Shown in pieces: positions 25,292 through 33,274 of a stretch of 64,000 nucleotides of DNA; the first letter of the stretch is position 1; each line of letters starts with the position of its first letter. A model generated the notes under the pieces. It saw nothing but the letters and a program-made list of their open reading frames with translations, was not told the DNA's origin and made no database searches. This stretch comes from Cellulomonas xylanilytica (lineage in GTDB: Bacteria > Actinomycetota > Actinomycetes > Actinomycetales > Cellulomonadaceae): positions 307,824 to 371,823 of the forward strand of contig NZ_BJUB01000004.1 of the NCBI RefSeq assembly GCF_007989805.1, read 5' to 3'. A program made the position numbers and the translations under genes.

Positions 25292-25936
25292 GTGAGCACC
25301 TACGAGCCCCACCTCGTCGTCATGGACGTCGACTCGACGTTCATCACCGGTGAGGTGGTCGAGCTGCTCGCGGCGCACGCCGGGTCCGAGGTGCTGGTCA
25401 CCGAGATCACCGAGCGGGCGATGCGCGGCGAGATCGACTTCGCGGCCTCCCTGCACGAGCGCGTCGCCACGCTCGCCGGGCTCCCCGAGTCCGTGCTGGC
25501 GGACGTGCTCGCCCAGGTCGAGCCGTCGCCCGGTGCGGCCGAGCTCGTCGCGGAGCTGCAGTCGCGCGACTGGCCGGTCGGACTGGTCTCCGGCGGCTTC
25601 ATCGAGATCGTCCGGCCGCTCGCGGCGTCGTTCGGGATCACGCTGACCCGCGCGAACGCGCTCGAGGTCGTCGACGGCCGCCTCACGGGCAGGGTCAGCG
25701 GCCCGGTGGTCGACCGTGCGGCCAAGGCCGTGGTGCTGCGCGAGTACGCCGAGTCCGTCGGGATCCCGATGGAGCGCACCATCGCCATCGGGGACGGCGC
25801 CAACGACATCGACATGGTCGTCGCCGCGGGCTTCGGCATCGCGTACAACGCCAAGCCGCTGCTGTGCCAGGCCGCGGACGCGGTCGTGCGCGACCGGCTG
25901 GACGCCGTCCTCGACCTGCCGGTCTTCTCGCGGTGA
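25292..25936 (+). CDS. serB: Phosphoserine phosphatase SerB
   Basis: This 214-residue HAD-superfamily enzyme should release L-serine from phosphoserine, the last step of serine synthesis. The motif I sequence is VMDVDSTFITGEVVELLA, with the nucleophile Asp in DVDST. Motif II is GLVSGGFIEIV and motif III the GDGANDIDMV loop with a preceding Lys (RAAKAVVL). The N-terminal ACT domain of longer SerB proteins is absent. The stop overlaps the next GTG (GTGA). The GTG start fits a leaderless transcript. Confidence 0.93.
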   Translation: MSTYEPHLVVMDVDSTFITGEVVELLAAHAGSEVLVTEITERAMRGEIDFAASLHERVATLAGLPESVLADVLAQVEPSPGAAELVAELQSRDWPVGLVSGGFIEIVRPLAASFGITLTRANALEVVDGRLTGRVSGPVVDRAAKAVVLREYAESVGIPMERTIAIGDGANDIDMVVAAGFGIAYNAKPLLCQAADAVVRDRLDAVLDLPVFSR

Positions 25937-27018
25937 CCGCGTTCGTGCCCGGCCTCGAGCTGGCACGGACGCTCTACGACGCCGTCCGCCCGGTCCTGGC
26001 CGAGCGCGGGCTCGCGCACACCGCCGCGCTCGTCGGCCCCGGCTCGGACGTGCTGGGTCTCGACGACGCCACGTCGACCGACCACGACTGGGGGCCGCGC
26101 CTCCAGCTGCTGCTGTCCGCAGCCGACCACGACGCGCAGGCCGCCGGTCTGCACGAGGAGCTCCGTCACCGCGTGCCCGCGCAGGTCGGCGGCTGGACCA
26201 CGCGCGTCGCCCCGGCGGCGTCCGACGGCACCCGGGGGCTCGGCGACACCGCCGCCACCGGCCCGGTGGACCACCGCGTCGAGATCCTCACGCTCGACGC
26301 CCTCCTGCACCGGCTCCTCGGACCGGTGGACCCGCGCGAGCCGATGACGGCGGCCGACTGGCTCGTGATCCCGCAGCAGCGCCTGCTCTCGCTCACCGCC
26401 GGTGCCGTCTTCCATGACGACCTTGGCTTGGCGGCGGTCCGGGATCGGCTGCGGTGGTACCCGCACGACGTCTGGCTCTACCAGCAGGCCGCGGCCTGGT
26501 CGGCGATCGGCCAGGACGAGCACCTGGCCCCGCGCGCCGGGATGGCGGGCGACGACCTCGGGTCACGCCTCGTGACCGCGCGCGTGTGCCGCACCGCGGT
26601 GCAGCTCGCGTTCCTGCAGGAGCGCCAGTACGCGCCCTACGACAAGTGGCTGGGGACGGCGCTCGCCCGGCTCGGGTCGACCGCGCCGCTGAGGTCCGCG
26701 CTGGCGGCCACGCTCGCCGCCACGGACTGGCAGGACCGGCAGCGCCGGCTCGGCGACGTCCTCGTGGAGCTGGTCCGACGGCACAACGCGCTCGGCCTGA
26801 CCGCACCGCTGCCCGAGCGGACCATCCCGTTCCACGGCCGCCCGTTCGAGGTGGTCGACGGCTCGGCGGTCGCCGGTCGGATCGCCCAGGCGGTCACCGA
26901 CCCGGAGGTCCGCGACCTCGTCCGGCGACCGCTCGTCGGCGGGATCGACCTGCTCAGCGCCAGCACCGACCTCGCGGTCGACCTGGGCCGCACGACGGAG
27001 CTGCGCCGGCTCTACTGA
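25933..27018 (+). CDS. DUF4037 domain protein, nucleotidyltransferase-like
   Basis: This 361-residue protein matches the DUF4037 pattern: an N-terminal ALVGPGSDVLGLDDATSTDHDWG resembles the GS...DxD site of the nucleotidyltransferase fold. An alpha-helical C-terminal half follows, with KWLGTALARL and LVELVRRHNALGL. An aminoglycoside- or tRNA-nucleotidyltransferase-like activity is possible, but the substrate is unknown. The GTG overlaps the serB stop, so the two are translationally coupled. Its stop is one base from the stop of the converging sixA gene. Confidence 0.87.
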   Translation: MTAFVPGLELARTLYDAVRPVLAERGLAHTAALVGPGSDVLGLDDATSTDHDWGPRLQLLLSAADHDAQAAGLHEELRHRVPAQVGGWTTRVAPAASDGTRGLGDTAATGPVDHRVEILTLDALLHRLLGPVDPREPMTAADWLVIPQQRLLSLTAGAVFHDDLGLAAVRDRLRWYPHDVWLYQQAAAWSAIGQDEHLAPRAGMAGDDLGSRLVTARVCRTAVQLAFLQERQYAPYDKWLGTALARLGSTAPLRSALAATLAATDWQDRQRRLGDVLVELVRRHNALGLTAPLPERTIPFHGRPFEVVDGSAVAGRIAQAVTDPEVRDLVRRPLVGGIDLLSASTDLAVDLGRTTELRRLY

Positions 27019-27019
27019 C

Positions 27020-27580
27020 TCAGCCCAGGACCGCGAGCCTGCGTAGGGCTGCCGACCCCGCGGCGAGCGTGTCCCAGCCGGAGACCTCCAGCAGCGACCA
27101 GCTCGCCGTGGGCACGCCGACCCGCACGCGCTCGAGCGTCGCCGGGTCCGAGTCCGGTCCGGCGAGCAGCGCGGCGGCCTGCGACATCGTCGGCTCGTGA
27201 CCGACGACCAGCACGGTCCGCACGTCCCCGGGAACCGCCCGCACCAGCTCGACCACGGTGCTCGAGCCGGCGTCGTACAGGTCGTCGAGGTACCGGACCT
27301 CGGGCTCGGCACCGAGCGACGCCCGGACGAGGTCCCAGGTCTGCCGGGTCCGCACGCTCGACGAGCAGAGCACGAGGTCGGGGACGAGGTCGTCACCCGC
27401 CAGGGCGGCGCCCACCCGGCCGGACTGCTTGCGGCCGACGAGCGACAGCGGGCGCTGGATGTCGGGGATCACGTCCGGGTGCTCGGCCTTGGCATGGCGC
27501 AGGAGCAGGAGTCGCCGGGGACCGGTCGCGGACGTCACCGGCTCAGCGTCCCACTCGCCGCGCGGTTCGCCCAGGGTCAC
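27020..27580 (-). CDS. SixA-type histidine phosphatase
   Basis: This 186-residue protein has the phosphohistidine phosphatase motif LLLLRHAKAEHPD near its N-terminus. RTRQTW and VVGHEPTMSQ supply the second conserved Arg and His of the branch-2 histidine phosphatase fold. It may dephosphorylate a phosphohistidine protein such as HPr or an Hpt domain, or a small metabolite. The GTG at 27580 overlaps the fabI stop (GTGA). An internal GTG at 27538 would remove 14 residues and is an alternative start. It is the third gene of fabG-fabI-sixA. Confidence 0.85.
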   Translation of the reverse strand: MTLGEPRGEWDAEPVTSATGPRRLLLLRHAKAEHPDVIPDIQRPLSLVGRKQSGRVGAALAGDDLVPDLVLCSSSVRTRQTWDLVRASLGAEPEVRYLDDLYDAGSSTVVELVRAVPGDVRTVLVVGHEPTMSQAAALLAGPDSDPATLERVRVGVPTASWSLLEVSGWDTLAAGSAALRRLAVLG

Positions 27581-28347
27581 AGACCCATCGCGTGGTAGCC
27601 GCCGTCGACGTGGACGATCTCGCCGGTGGTCGCCGGGAACCAGTCCGACAGCAGCGCGGCGACCGCACGAGCGGTCGGCTCCGGGTCGAACGCGTCCCAG
27701 CCGAGCGGCGCACGCTCGGGCCAGCCGCCCTCCATGGCCTCGAAGCCGGGGATCGACTTCGCCGCCGTCGTGCGGATGGGGCCGGCGGACACGAGGTTCA
27801 CGCGGATGCCGTGCGGCCCCAGGTCGCGGGCGAGGTAGCGCGAGGTCGACTCGAACGCCGCCTTGGCGACGCCCATCCAGTCGTAGACCGGCCACGCGTA
27901 CCGCGCGTCGAACGTGAGCCCGACGATCGCGCCGCCGGAGCTGAGCAGCGGCTGCGTGGCGACCGCGAGCGACTTCAGCGAGTACGCGCTGACCTGCAGC
28001 GCCGTCGCGACGTCGTCCCACTCGCCCGCGAGGAAGTTGCCGCCCATGACCGACTGCGGCGCGAACCCGATGGAGTGCACGACGCCGTCGAGCGAGTCGA
28101 AGCCCGCCTCGCGCACCCGGTCCGCGAGCGCCGCGAGGTCGTCGCCGTCGGTGACGTCGAGCTGCAGCACGGTCGCCTCCTTCGGGAGGCGGCGCGAGAT
28201 CGCCTGCGTCAGCCGGAACTGGCGGCCGAACGAGGTGAGGAGCACCTCGGCGCCCTCCTGCTGCGCGAGGCGCGCCACGTGGAAGGCGATCGAGCCGTCC
28301 GTGAGGACGCCGGTGACCAGGAGCTTCTTGCCGTCGAGCAGACCCAT
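27577..28347 (-). CDS. fabI: Enoyl-[acyl-carrier-protein] reductase FabI/InhA
   Basis: This 256-residue short-chain dehydrogenase reduces trans-2-enoyl-ACP with NADH in fatty-acid elongation. The start MGLLDGKKLLVTGVLTDGSI has the divergent dinucleotide loop of the FabI class. YDWMGVAK gives the Tyr-x6-Lys catalytic pair of FabI rather than the Tyr-x3-Lys of FabG. RVNLVSAGPIRTTAA is the substrate loop. It lies 40 bases downstream of fabG, the preceding reductase of the same cycle. It is the expected target of triclosan or isoniazid-type inhibitors. Confidence 0.95.
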   Translation of the reverse strand: MGLLDGKKLLVTGVLTDGSIAFHVARLAQQEGAEVLLTSFGRQFRLTQAISRRLPKEATVLQLDVTDGDDLAALADRVREAGFDSLDGVVHSIGFAPQSVMGGNFLAGEWDDVATALQVSAYSLKSLAVATQPLLSSGGAIVGLTFDARYAWPVYDWMGVAKAAFESTSRYLARDLGPHGIRVNLVSAGPIRTTAAKSIPGFEAMEGGWPERAPLGWDAFDPEPTARAVAALLSDWFPATTGEIVHVDGGYHAMGL

Positions 28348-28387
28348 GTGCGTTCCGTTTCGTTCGTCGTGCAGGGAGAAGAGCGTG

Positions 28388-29128
28388 TCAGTGACCCATG
28401 CCGAGGCCGCCGTCGACGGGGATGACCGCGCCGGAGATGTAGCCGGCCGCGTCGGACGCGACGAACTCGACGACGCCGGCCACCTCGTCGGGCAGCGCGA
28501 ACCGGCCGAGCGGGATGGACTCGCGGTACGCCTTCTGCTTGTCCTCCGGCAGGGCGCGGGTCATGTCGGTGTCGATGAACCCGGGGGCCACGACGTTCGC
28601 GGTGATCGCACGACCGCCGAGCTCACGGGTGATCGAGCGCGCCATGCCGACCAGGGCCGACTTCGACGCCGCGTAGTTGACCTGGCCGGCCGACCCGTAC
28701 AGGCCGACGACCGAGGAGATGAAGATGATGCGTCCGCGGCGCAGGCGGATCATGCCCTTGCTCGCGCGGCGCGCGCAGCGGAAGGCGCCGGTGAGGTTGA
28801 CGTCGAGGACCTCGGAGAACTCCTCGTCGGTCATCCGCATCAGCAGCTGGTCGCGCGTGACGCCGGCGTTGGCGACGAGCACCTCGACCGGGCCGTGCTC
28901 GGCCTCGATCTGGGCGAACGCCGCGTCGACGCTGGCGGTGTCGCGCACGTCGCCGACCACGCCGAGCACGCCCGCCGGGAGCTCGCCGGAGCGGTAGATC
29001 GTCGCGACCTTGTCACCGTTGGCCACGAACCGCTCGGCGATGGCGCGTCCGATGCCACGGTTGGCGCCCGTCACGAGCACGCTGCGTGCTGTCGGCTGCT
29101 GGGCTGTGTTGTCGGAAGTCTCAGGCAC
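28388..29128 (-). CDS. fabG: 3-oxoacyl-[acyl-carrier-protein] reductase FabG (MabA-like)
   Basis: This 246-residue enzyme catalyses the first reduction in fatty-acid elongation. The NADP loop is VLVTGANRGIGRAIAERF, the catalytic Ser SSVVGLYGS and the Tyr-Lys pair YAASK, followed by NVVAPGFIDTDMTRALP. The GTG at 29128 gives a length like mycobacterial MabA. An ATG-initiated form at 29182 would add 18 residues with no signal. The operon order fabG-fabI is the same as mabA-inhA in mycobacteria. Confidence 0.93.
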   Translation of the reverse strand: MPETSDNTAQQPTARSVLVTGANRGIGRAIAERFVANGDKVATIYRSGELPAGVLGVVGDVRDTASVDAAFAQIEAEHGPVEVLVANAGVTRDQLLMRMTDEEFSEVLDVNLTGAFRCARRASKGMIRLRRGRIIFISSVVGLYGSAGQVNYAASKSALVGMARSITRELGGRAITANVVAPGFIDTDMTRALPEDKQKAYRESIPLGRFALPDEVAGVVEFVASDAAGYISGAVIPVDGGLGMGH

Positions 29129-29249
29129 GGGACACGACGCTATCCGACGTCCCCGGTGCGCAGCGGCAGGGTCCGCGCCCATGTTCGCCGCGCCGCGTTG
29201 TGGGACCTGGACAACACAGGTCCTCAGCGCCACCACAGCCGAGCCGGAC

Positions 29250-29255
29250 TAGAAT
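29250..29255 (+). promoter_or_regulatory. Leaderless -10 element (TAGAAT)
   Basis: TAGAAT, the closest match to TATAAT in the set, ends 6 bases before the GTG at 29262. Confidence 0.7.
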
Positions 29256-29261
29256 CACGTG

Positions 29262-29621
29262 GTGAGCAGCATCCGTCGGCGTCCGGACCTCCCCTCGGAG
29301 GAGGTCCACAGCATCACCAGCGCACCCGAGCCGCTGGCCGACGACATGGCCAGGCGGCAGAAGCGGTACCTGGTGCAGATGGGCGTCCGCATCCTCTGCT
29401 TCGCCGCCGCCGTGCTGTCCTGGGGCAGCATCCCGATGTGGGCCTCGCTGCTGCTCATCGTCGCGGCGGTGGTGCTCCCGTACTCGGCGGTGCTGTTCGC
29501 CAACGCGGGCCGCGAGCGCCGCGACTCCGACGGGACGTTCATGACCCCGCGCGAGATCGGCCCGGGCAGCGGCAGCGCCGGCGGGATCGGCCCGTCCGAC
29601 GGCTCGGACGACCGCCGGTGA
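29262..29621 (+). CDS. DUF3099 family small membrane protein
   Basis: This 119-residue protein has an N-terminal polar part (SITSAPEPLADDMARRQKRY) and two adjacent transmembrane segments (about residues 41-57 and 60-83). The tail is acidic, Gly- and Ser-rich. It fits DUF3099, an actinobacterial family of unknown function. GTG codons occur at 29259 and 29262; the second is favoured by the leaderless -10. The stop overlaps the next GTG (GTGA), so it is the first of three coupled genes ending in SURF1. Confidence 0.85.
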   Translation: MSSIRRRPDLPSEEVHSITSAPEPLADDMARRQKRYLVQMGVRILCFAAAVLSWGSIPMWASLLLIVAAVVLPYSAVLFANAGRERRDSDGTFMTPREIGPGSGSAGGIGPSDGSDDRR

Positions 29622-29860
29622 GCCTGTTCGGCCCCGTCCCGGACGCCGTCGACGAGCTGGTGTGCAGCAGCCGCGGCTGCCGGGCGGAGGCGACGACCGG
29701 GCTGCTCTGGAACAACCCGAAGCTGCACACCCCGGACCGGCGCAAGGTCTGGCTGGCCTGCGACGAGCACCGTGAGAACCTGAGCCAGTTCCTCGACGTG
29801 CGGGGGTTCCTCCGCAGCGTCGTCCCTGCGGCGGATCTCGAGTCCGCGCCCCGGTCATGA
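29618..29860 (+). CDS. Small Cys-containing hypothetical protein
   Basis: This 80-residue protein has no named family that I recognise. CSSRGC (about residues 17-22) and a later CDEHREN supply three Cys and a His that could bind zinc or another metal. WNNPKLHTPDRRKVWLACDEH looks conserved rather than random. The GTG overlaps the DUF3099 stop and its own stop overlaps the SURF1 ATG (ATGA). The coupling suggests a role with SURF1, but this is inference. Confidence 0.75.
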   Translation: MSLFGPVPDAVDELVCSSRGCRAEATTGLLWNNPKLHTPDRRKVWLACDEHRENLSQFLDVRGFLRSVVPAADLESAPRS

Positions 29861-30825
29861 GGCCGGCGGTCCGCCGCGCCACGCTCCTGGTGCTGGTCGG
29901 GGTCGTGCTGGCAATCATCTGCACGTTCCTCGGCTTCTGGCAGTGGGACCGGCACGTGTGGCGCGACGGGGCGATCGCCGTGGTGGAGACCAACTGGTCG
30001 GCGGACCCGGTGCCGCTGGACTCCGTCCTGCCGTCGTCGGGCACCGCGCTCACGGACGACGACGTGTGGCAGCGCGTGACCGTCGTCGGGCACTACGCCA
30101 CGGACGGCACCGTCCTGCTGCGCAACCGGCCCGTCGACGGGACCCCGGCGTACCACGTGCTGGTCCCGTTCGTCGTCGAGGACGCGTCGGCGGGGACCGC
30201 CACCGACCCCACGCAGGCCGGCTCCGTGCTGGTCGTCGACCGGGGGTGGGTCCCACCGGGGTCGGACGGGAGCGTCGACGTCGTCCCGCCGGCCGCCCCG
30301 GAGGGCACGATCACTCTCACCGCGCGCCTGCGTCTCGACGAGCCGGCGTCGGACCGCGACGCGCCCGCGGGGCAGGTGCAGGCGATCTCCGCCGAGCAGG
30401 TCCTGGCCGCGGGCGGCGTCGAGGGCGAGACGTACGACGCCTATGTCGCGATGACGGCGGAGGACCCGGCGGTCGACCCGGTCCCCGGCACCCTGGCCGC
30501 GCCCAGCACGGACCCCGGGTCGCACCTGTCGTACGCGTTCCAGTGGTGGACGTTCGCGCTCGGTGGCTTCGTGGCGTTCTGCCTGGGCGCCCGCCGCGAG
30601 CTGCAGGACGAGCGGGCCGCCCTCGACGGGGACCTGCCGGAGGCGGTGCCGACGCCGGCACCCTCGACGGTGGACGGCGTCGAGCTGTGGCCCACGCGGG
30701 ACACGCCGCGGCCCCGGCGTGCATCATCGCCGGACGTGCCGAGGCGGCGCGGCGGCCGCGACGAGGACGCGGAGGACGCGCTCATCGACGCCCAGCTGGG
30801 CGAGACGGGCGCGGACAGCCGCTAG
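29857..30825 (+). CDS. SURF1 family cytochrome oxidase assembly protein
   Basis: This 322-residue membrane protein should aid heme insertion or maturation of cytochrome c oxidase. A first transmembrane segment near residues 7-30 includes TFLGFWQWDRHVWR. The periplasmic domain has VTVVGHYATDGTVLLRNRP and VLVVDRGWVPPG. A second segment lies near residues 225-245 (SYAFQWWTFALGGFVAFCL). The last 75 residues are a polar extension. Its TAG shares a 4-base palindrome with the stop of the converging ABC-F gene. Confidence 0.92.
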   Translation: MRPAVRRATLLVLVGVVLAIICTFLGFWQWDRHVWRDGAIAVVETNWSADPVPLDSVLPSSGTALTDDDVWQRVTVVGHYATDGTVLLRNRPVDGTPAYHVLVPFVVEDASAGTATDPTQAGSVLVVDRGWVPPGSDGSVDVVPPAAPEGTITLTARLRLDEPASDRDAPAGQVQAISAEQVLAAGGVEGETYDAYVAMTAEDPAVDPVPGTLAAPSTDPGSHLSYAFQWWTFALGGFVAFCLGARRELQDERAALDGDLPEAVPTPAPSTVDGVELWPTRDTPRPRRASSPDVPRRRGGRDEDAEDALIDAQLGETGADSR

Positions 30826-32420
30826 GCCAACGCGATGAGGTCCAGGTACGCCGGGCTCCACAGGTCCTCGTCGCCGTCGGGCAGCAGCAGCACCCGCTCG
30901 GGGTCGAGCGCCGCGACGGCACCCTCGTCGTGCGAGACGAGGACCACGGCACCGGCGTAGCCGCGCAGGGCCGCGAGGATCTCCTCGCGCGACGCCGGGT
31001 CGAGGTTGTTCGTGGGCTCGTCGAGGAGCAGCACGTTGGCGCTGGACACCACCAGCGACGCGAGCGCCAGCCGCGTCTTCTCCCCGCCGGACAGCACGCG
31101 GGCGGGCTTGTCGGCGTCGTCGCCCGAGAACAGGAACGACCCGAGGACGGACCGCACCTGCGTCTCGGTGAGGTCCGGGGCGGACGACTTCAGGTTCTCG
31201 ACGACCGTCCGGTCCATGTCGAGCGTCTCGTGCTCCTGCGCGTAGTACCCGAGCTTCAGACCGTGCCCCGGGCGGACCTCGCCCGTGTCCGACTTCTCGA
31301 CGCCGCCGAGGATGCGCAGCAGGGTGGTCTTGCCGGCACCGTTGAGGCCGAGCACCACGACCTTGCTCCCCCGGTCGATCGCCAGGTCGACGTCCGTGAA
31401 GACCTCCTGCGACCCGTAGGTCTTGGACAGCCCGGCGGCGGTCAGCGGGGTCTTGCCGCAGGCCGCCGGCTCCGGGAACCGCAGGCGCGCCACCTTGTCC
31501 GAGGCGCGCACCTCCTCGAGACCGGACAGCAGCCGCTCGGCGCGGCGGGCCATGTTCTGCGCGGCGACCGTCTTGGTGGCCTTGGCGCGCATCTTGTCGG
31601 CCTGCGCCATCAGGGCGGAGGCCTTCTTCTCGGCGTTCGCCCGCTCGCGGCGCCGGCGCTTCTCGTCGGTCTCGCGCTGCTGCAGGTAGGCGTCCCAGCC
31701 GAGCGCGTACTGGTCGAGCTGCGAGCGGTTGGCGTCCAGGTGGAACACCTTGTTCACCACGGCGCGCAGCAGGTCGGCGTCGTGCGAGATCACGATGAGC
31801 CCGCCCGAGTACGTCTTGAGGTAGTCGCGCAGCCACATGATCGAGTCGGCGTCGAGGTGGTTCGTCGGCTCGTCGAGGAGCAGCGTCTCGACACCGGAGA
31901 ACAGGATGCGGGCGAGCTCGACCCGGCGGCGCTGGCCACCGGAGAGGGTCCCGATGGTCTGACCGAGCACGCGCTCGTCGAGGCCGAGGTTCGACGCGAT
32001 CCGGTGCGCCTCGCTCTCCGCGGCGTACCCGCCGGCCGCGTTGAAGCGGGAGTCCAGCCGGGAGTAGCGGTCCATCGCCTTCTCGCGGACGGCGTCGTCC
32101 TCGCTGGCCATCGCCGTCTCGGTCGCGCGCATGGCACGCACCACCTCGTCGAGGCCGCGCGCCGACAGCACCCGGTCCATGGCGAGCTGCTCCAGGTCAC
32201 CCGTGCGGGGGTCCTGCGGCAGGTAGCCGACGTCGCCCGAGCGGACGATCTGGCCGCCCGTGGGCTGCGTCTCCCCCGCGAGGGTCTTGGTGAGCGTGGT
32301 CTTGCCGGCGCCGTTGCGACCGACCAGACCGATCCGGTCGCCGGCCGCGATGCGGAACGACGACTCCTCGAGCAGCACGCGTGCGCCGATGCGCAGCTCG
32401 ACAGCCTGGGCAGTGATCAC
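30822..32420 (-). CDS. ABC-F family ribosome-associated ATPase
   Basis: This 532-residue soluble protein has two ABC ATPase domains and no membrane segment. The first has GRNGAGKTTL, LSGGQRRRVELAR and LLLDEPTNHLD; the second has GLNGAGKTTL, LSGGEKTRLALAS and LLLDEPTNNLD. The charged inter-domain linker (about residues 240-320, KRRRRERANAEKKASALMAQ) is the P-site tRNA-interacting motif region. ABC-F proteins act on stalled ribosomes or confer antibiotic protection. Which role applies here is unknown. The GTG at 32420 follows GGAGG by 10 bases. It lies divergent from bioY. Confidence 0.93.
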   Translation of the reverse strand: MITAQAVELRIGARVLLEESSFRIAAGDRIGLVGRNGAGKTTLTKTLAGETQPTGGQIVRSGDVGYLPQDPRTGDLEQLAMDRVLSARGLDEVVRAMRATETAMASEDDAVREKAMDRYSRLDSRFNAAGGYAAESEAHRIASNLGLDERVLGQTIGTLSGGQRRRVELARILFSGVETLLLDEPTNHLDADSIMWLRDYLKTYSGGLIVISHDADLLRAVVNKVFHLDANRSQLDQYALGWDAYLQQRETDEKRRRRERANAEKKASALMAQADKMRAKATKTVAAQNMARRAERLLSGLEEVRASDKVARLRFPEPAACGKTPLTAAGLSKTYGSQEVFTDVDLAIDRGSKVVVLGLNGAGKTTLLRILGGVEKSDTGEVRPGHGLKLGYYAQEHETLDMDRTVVENLKSSAPDLTETQVRSVLGSFLFSGDDADKPARVLSGGEKTRLALASLVVSSANVLLLDEPTNNLDPASREEILAALRGYAGAVVLVSHDEGAVAALDPERVLLLPDGDEDLWSPAYLDLIALA

Positions 32421-32446
32421 TTGACGGTTTCCTCCGAGTTCGCCTC

Positions 32447-32477
32447 GCTGGCGTTGGCCGCGGGCACAAACGCCAGC
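32447..32477. promoter_or_regulatory. Inverted repeat upstream of the ABC-F gene
   Basis: GCTGGCGTT and its exact complement AACGCCAGC are separated by 13 bases in the region between the ABC-F and bioY genes. It overlaps the probable ABC-F start region and could be an operator or leader hairpin. Confidence 0.4.
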
Positions 32478-32478
32478 A

Positions 32479-32484
32479 AGTCTA
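32479..32484 (-). promoter_or_regulatory. Possible -10 element of the ABC-F gene
   Basis: TAGACT on the minus strand would give a leader of about 50 bases containing the GGAGG ribosome site. Confidence 0.4.
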
Positions 32485-32492
32485 CTTCCGGC

Positions 32493-32498
32493 TAGCGT
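32493..32498 (+). promoter_or_regulatory. Possible -10 element of bioY-bioM-bioN
   Basis: TAGCGT would place the start near 32505, giving a leader of about 75 bases that ends in AAGGGG before the bioY ATG. Confidence 0.4.
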
Positions 32499-32579
32499 GG
32501 CGTCCGGTCGCAGGGTCCGACGATGCACCCACCGTCCAGCGGGATCCCCCGCAGCCGCCACGACGATCAAGGGGTAGCC

Positions 32580-33269
32580 ATGACCAGCGCGCCTGACAAC
32601 GAGACCGCCGCAGCACCCGCCGTCGCTCTCCCCGCACCGATCGCCCGCTCGTCCGTCAGCACCGACGTCGCCCTGATCTCGACATTCGCGGCCTTCATCG
32701 CGGTCTGCGCGATCCTGCCGGGCATCCCGACCGGCTCGGGCGTGCCGATCACCCTGCAGACGTTCGCCGTGATCCTCGCCGGTCTCGTGCTCGGCTGGCG
32801 CCGAGGCGGGCTGGCCACGCTGCTCTACGTCGTGCTCGGGCTCGCCGGGCTGCCCATCTTCTCCGGCGGCGTCGGCGGCGTGGCGGTCCTGGCCGGGCCC
32901 TCGGTGGGCTACCTGCTCGCGTTCCCGTTCGCCGCGGCACTCGCCGGGGTCTTCGGGGGGCTCGCGCTGCGCGGTGCCGACCGGCTCATGGCGTCGTCGT
33001 TCGCCGGCAGGTTCGGCGACGGCATCGGCCGCGCCCCGTCGGCCTGGCGGTACCCGCTGCTGGTCGTCGCCGGCCTCGGCGCCAGCTTCCTGACCATCCA
33101 CCCGGCCGGCATCGCGGGGCTCATGGTGCGCCTCGGCATCTCCCTGCCCGAGGCCTTCGCCATCGACGTCGTCTACTGGCCCGGTGACGTGCTGAAGAAC
33201 CTCGCCGCCGCCGCGGTCGCCGTCGCGATCTTCAAGGCGTTCCCCGACATGCTCCGCTCGCGCCGCTGA
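32580..33269 (+). CDS. bioY: Biotin ECF transporter S component BioY
   Basis: This 229-residue membrane protein is the biotin-binding component of an energy-coupling-factor importer. About six hydrophobic segments are present. The BioY patterns are PGIPTGSGVPITLQTFAVIL near residues 45-62, YVVLGLAGLPIFSGG, GPSVGYLLAFPFAAAL and YWPGDVLKNLAAA. The ATG at 32580 follows AAGGGG. It is followed by its ATPase and transmembrane partners, making a complete dedicated biotin transporter. No biotin synthesis gene is in the window. Confidence 0.95.
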   Translation: MTSAPDNETAAAPAVALPAPIARSSVSTDVALISTFAAFIAVCAILPGIPTGSGVPITLQTFAVILAGLVLGWRRGGLATLLYVVLGLAGLPIFSGGVGGVAVLAGPSVGYLLAFPFAAALAGVFGGLALRGADRLMASSFAGRFGDGIGRAPSAWRYPLLVVAGLGASFLTIHPAGIAGLMVRLGISLPEAFAIDVVYWPGDVLKNLAAAAVAVAIFKAFPDMLRSRR

Positions 33270-33274
33270 CCTCG

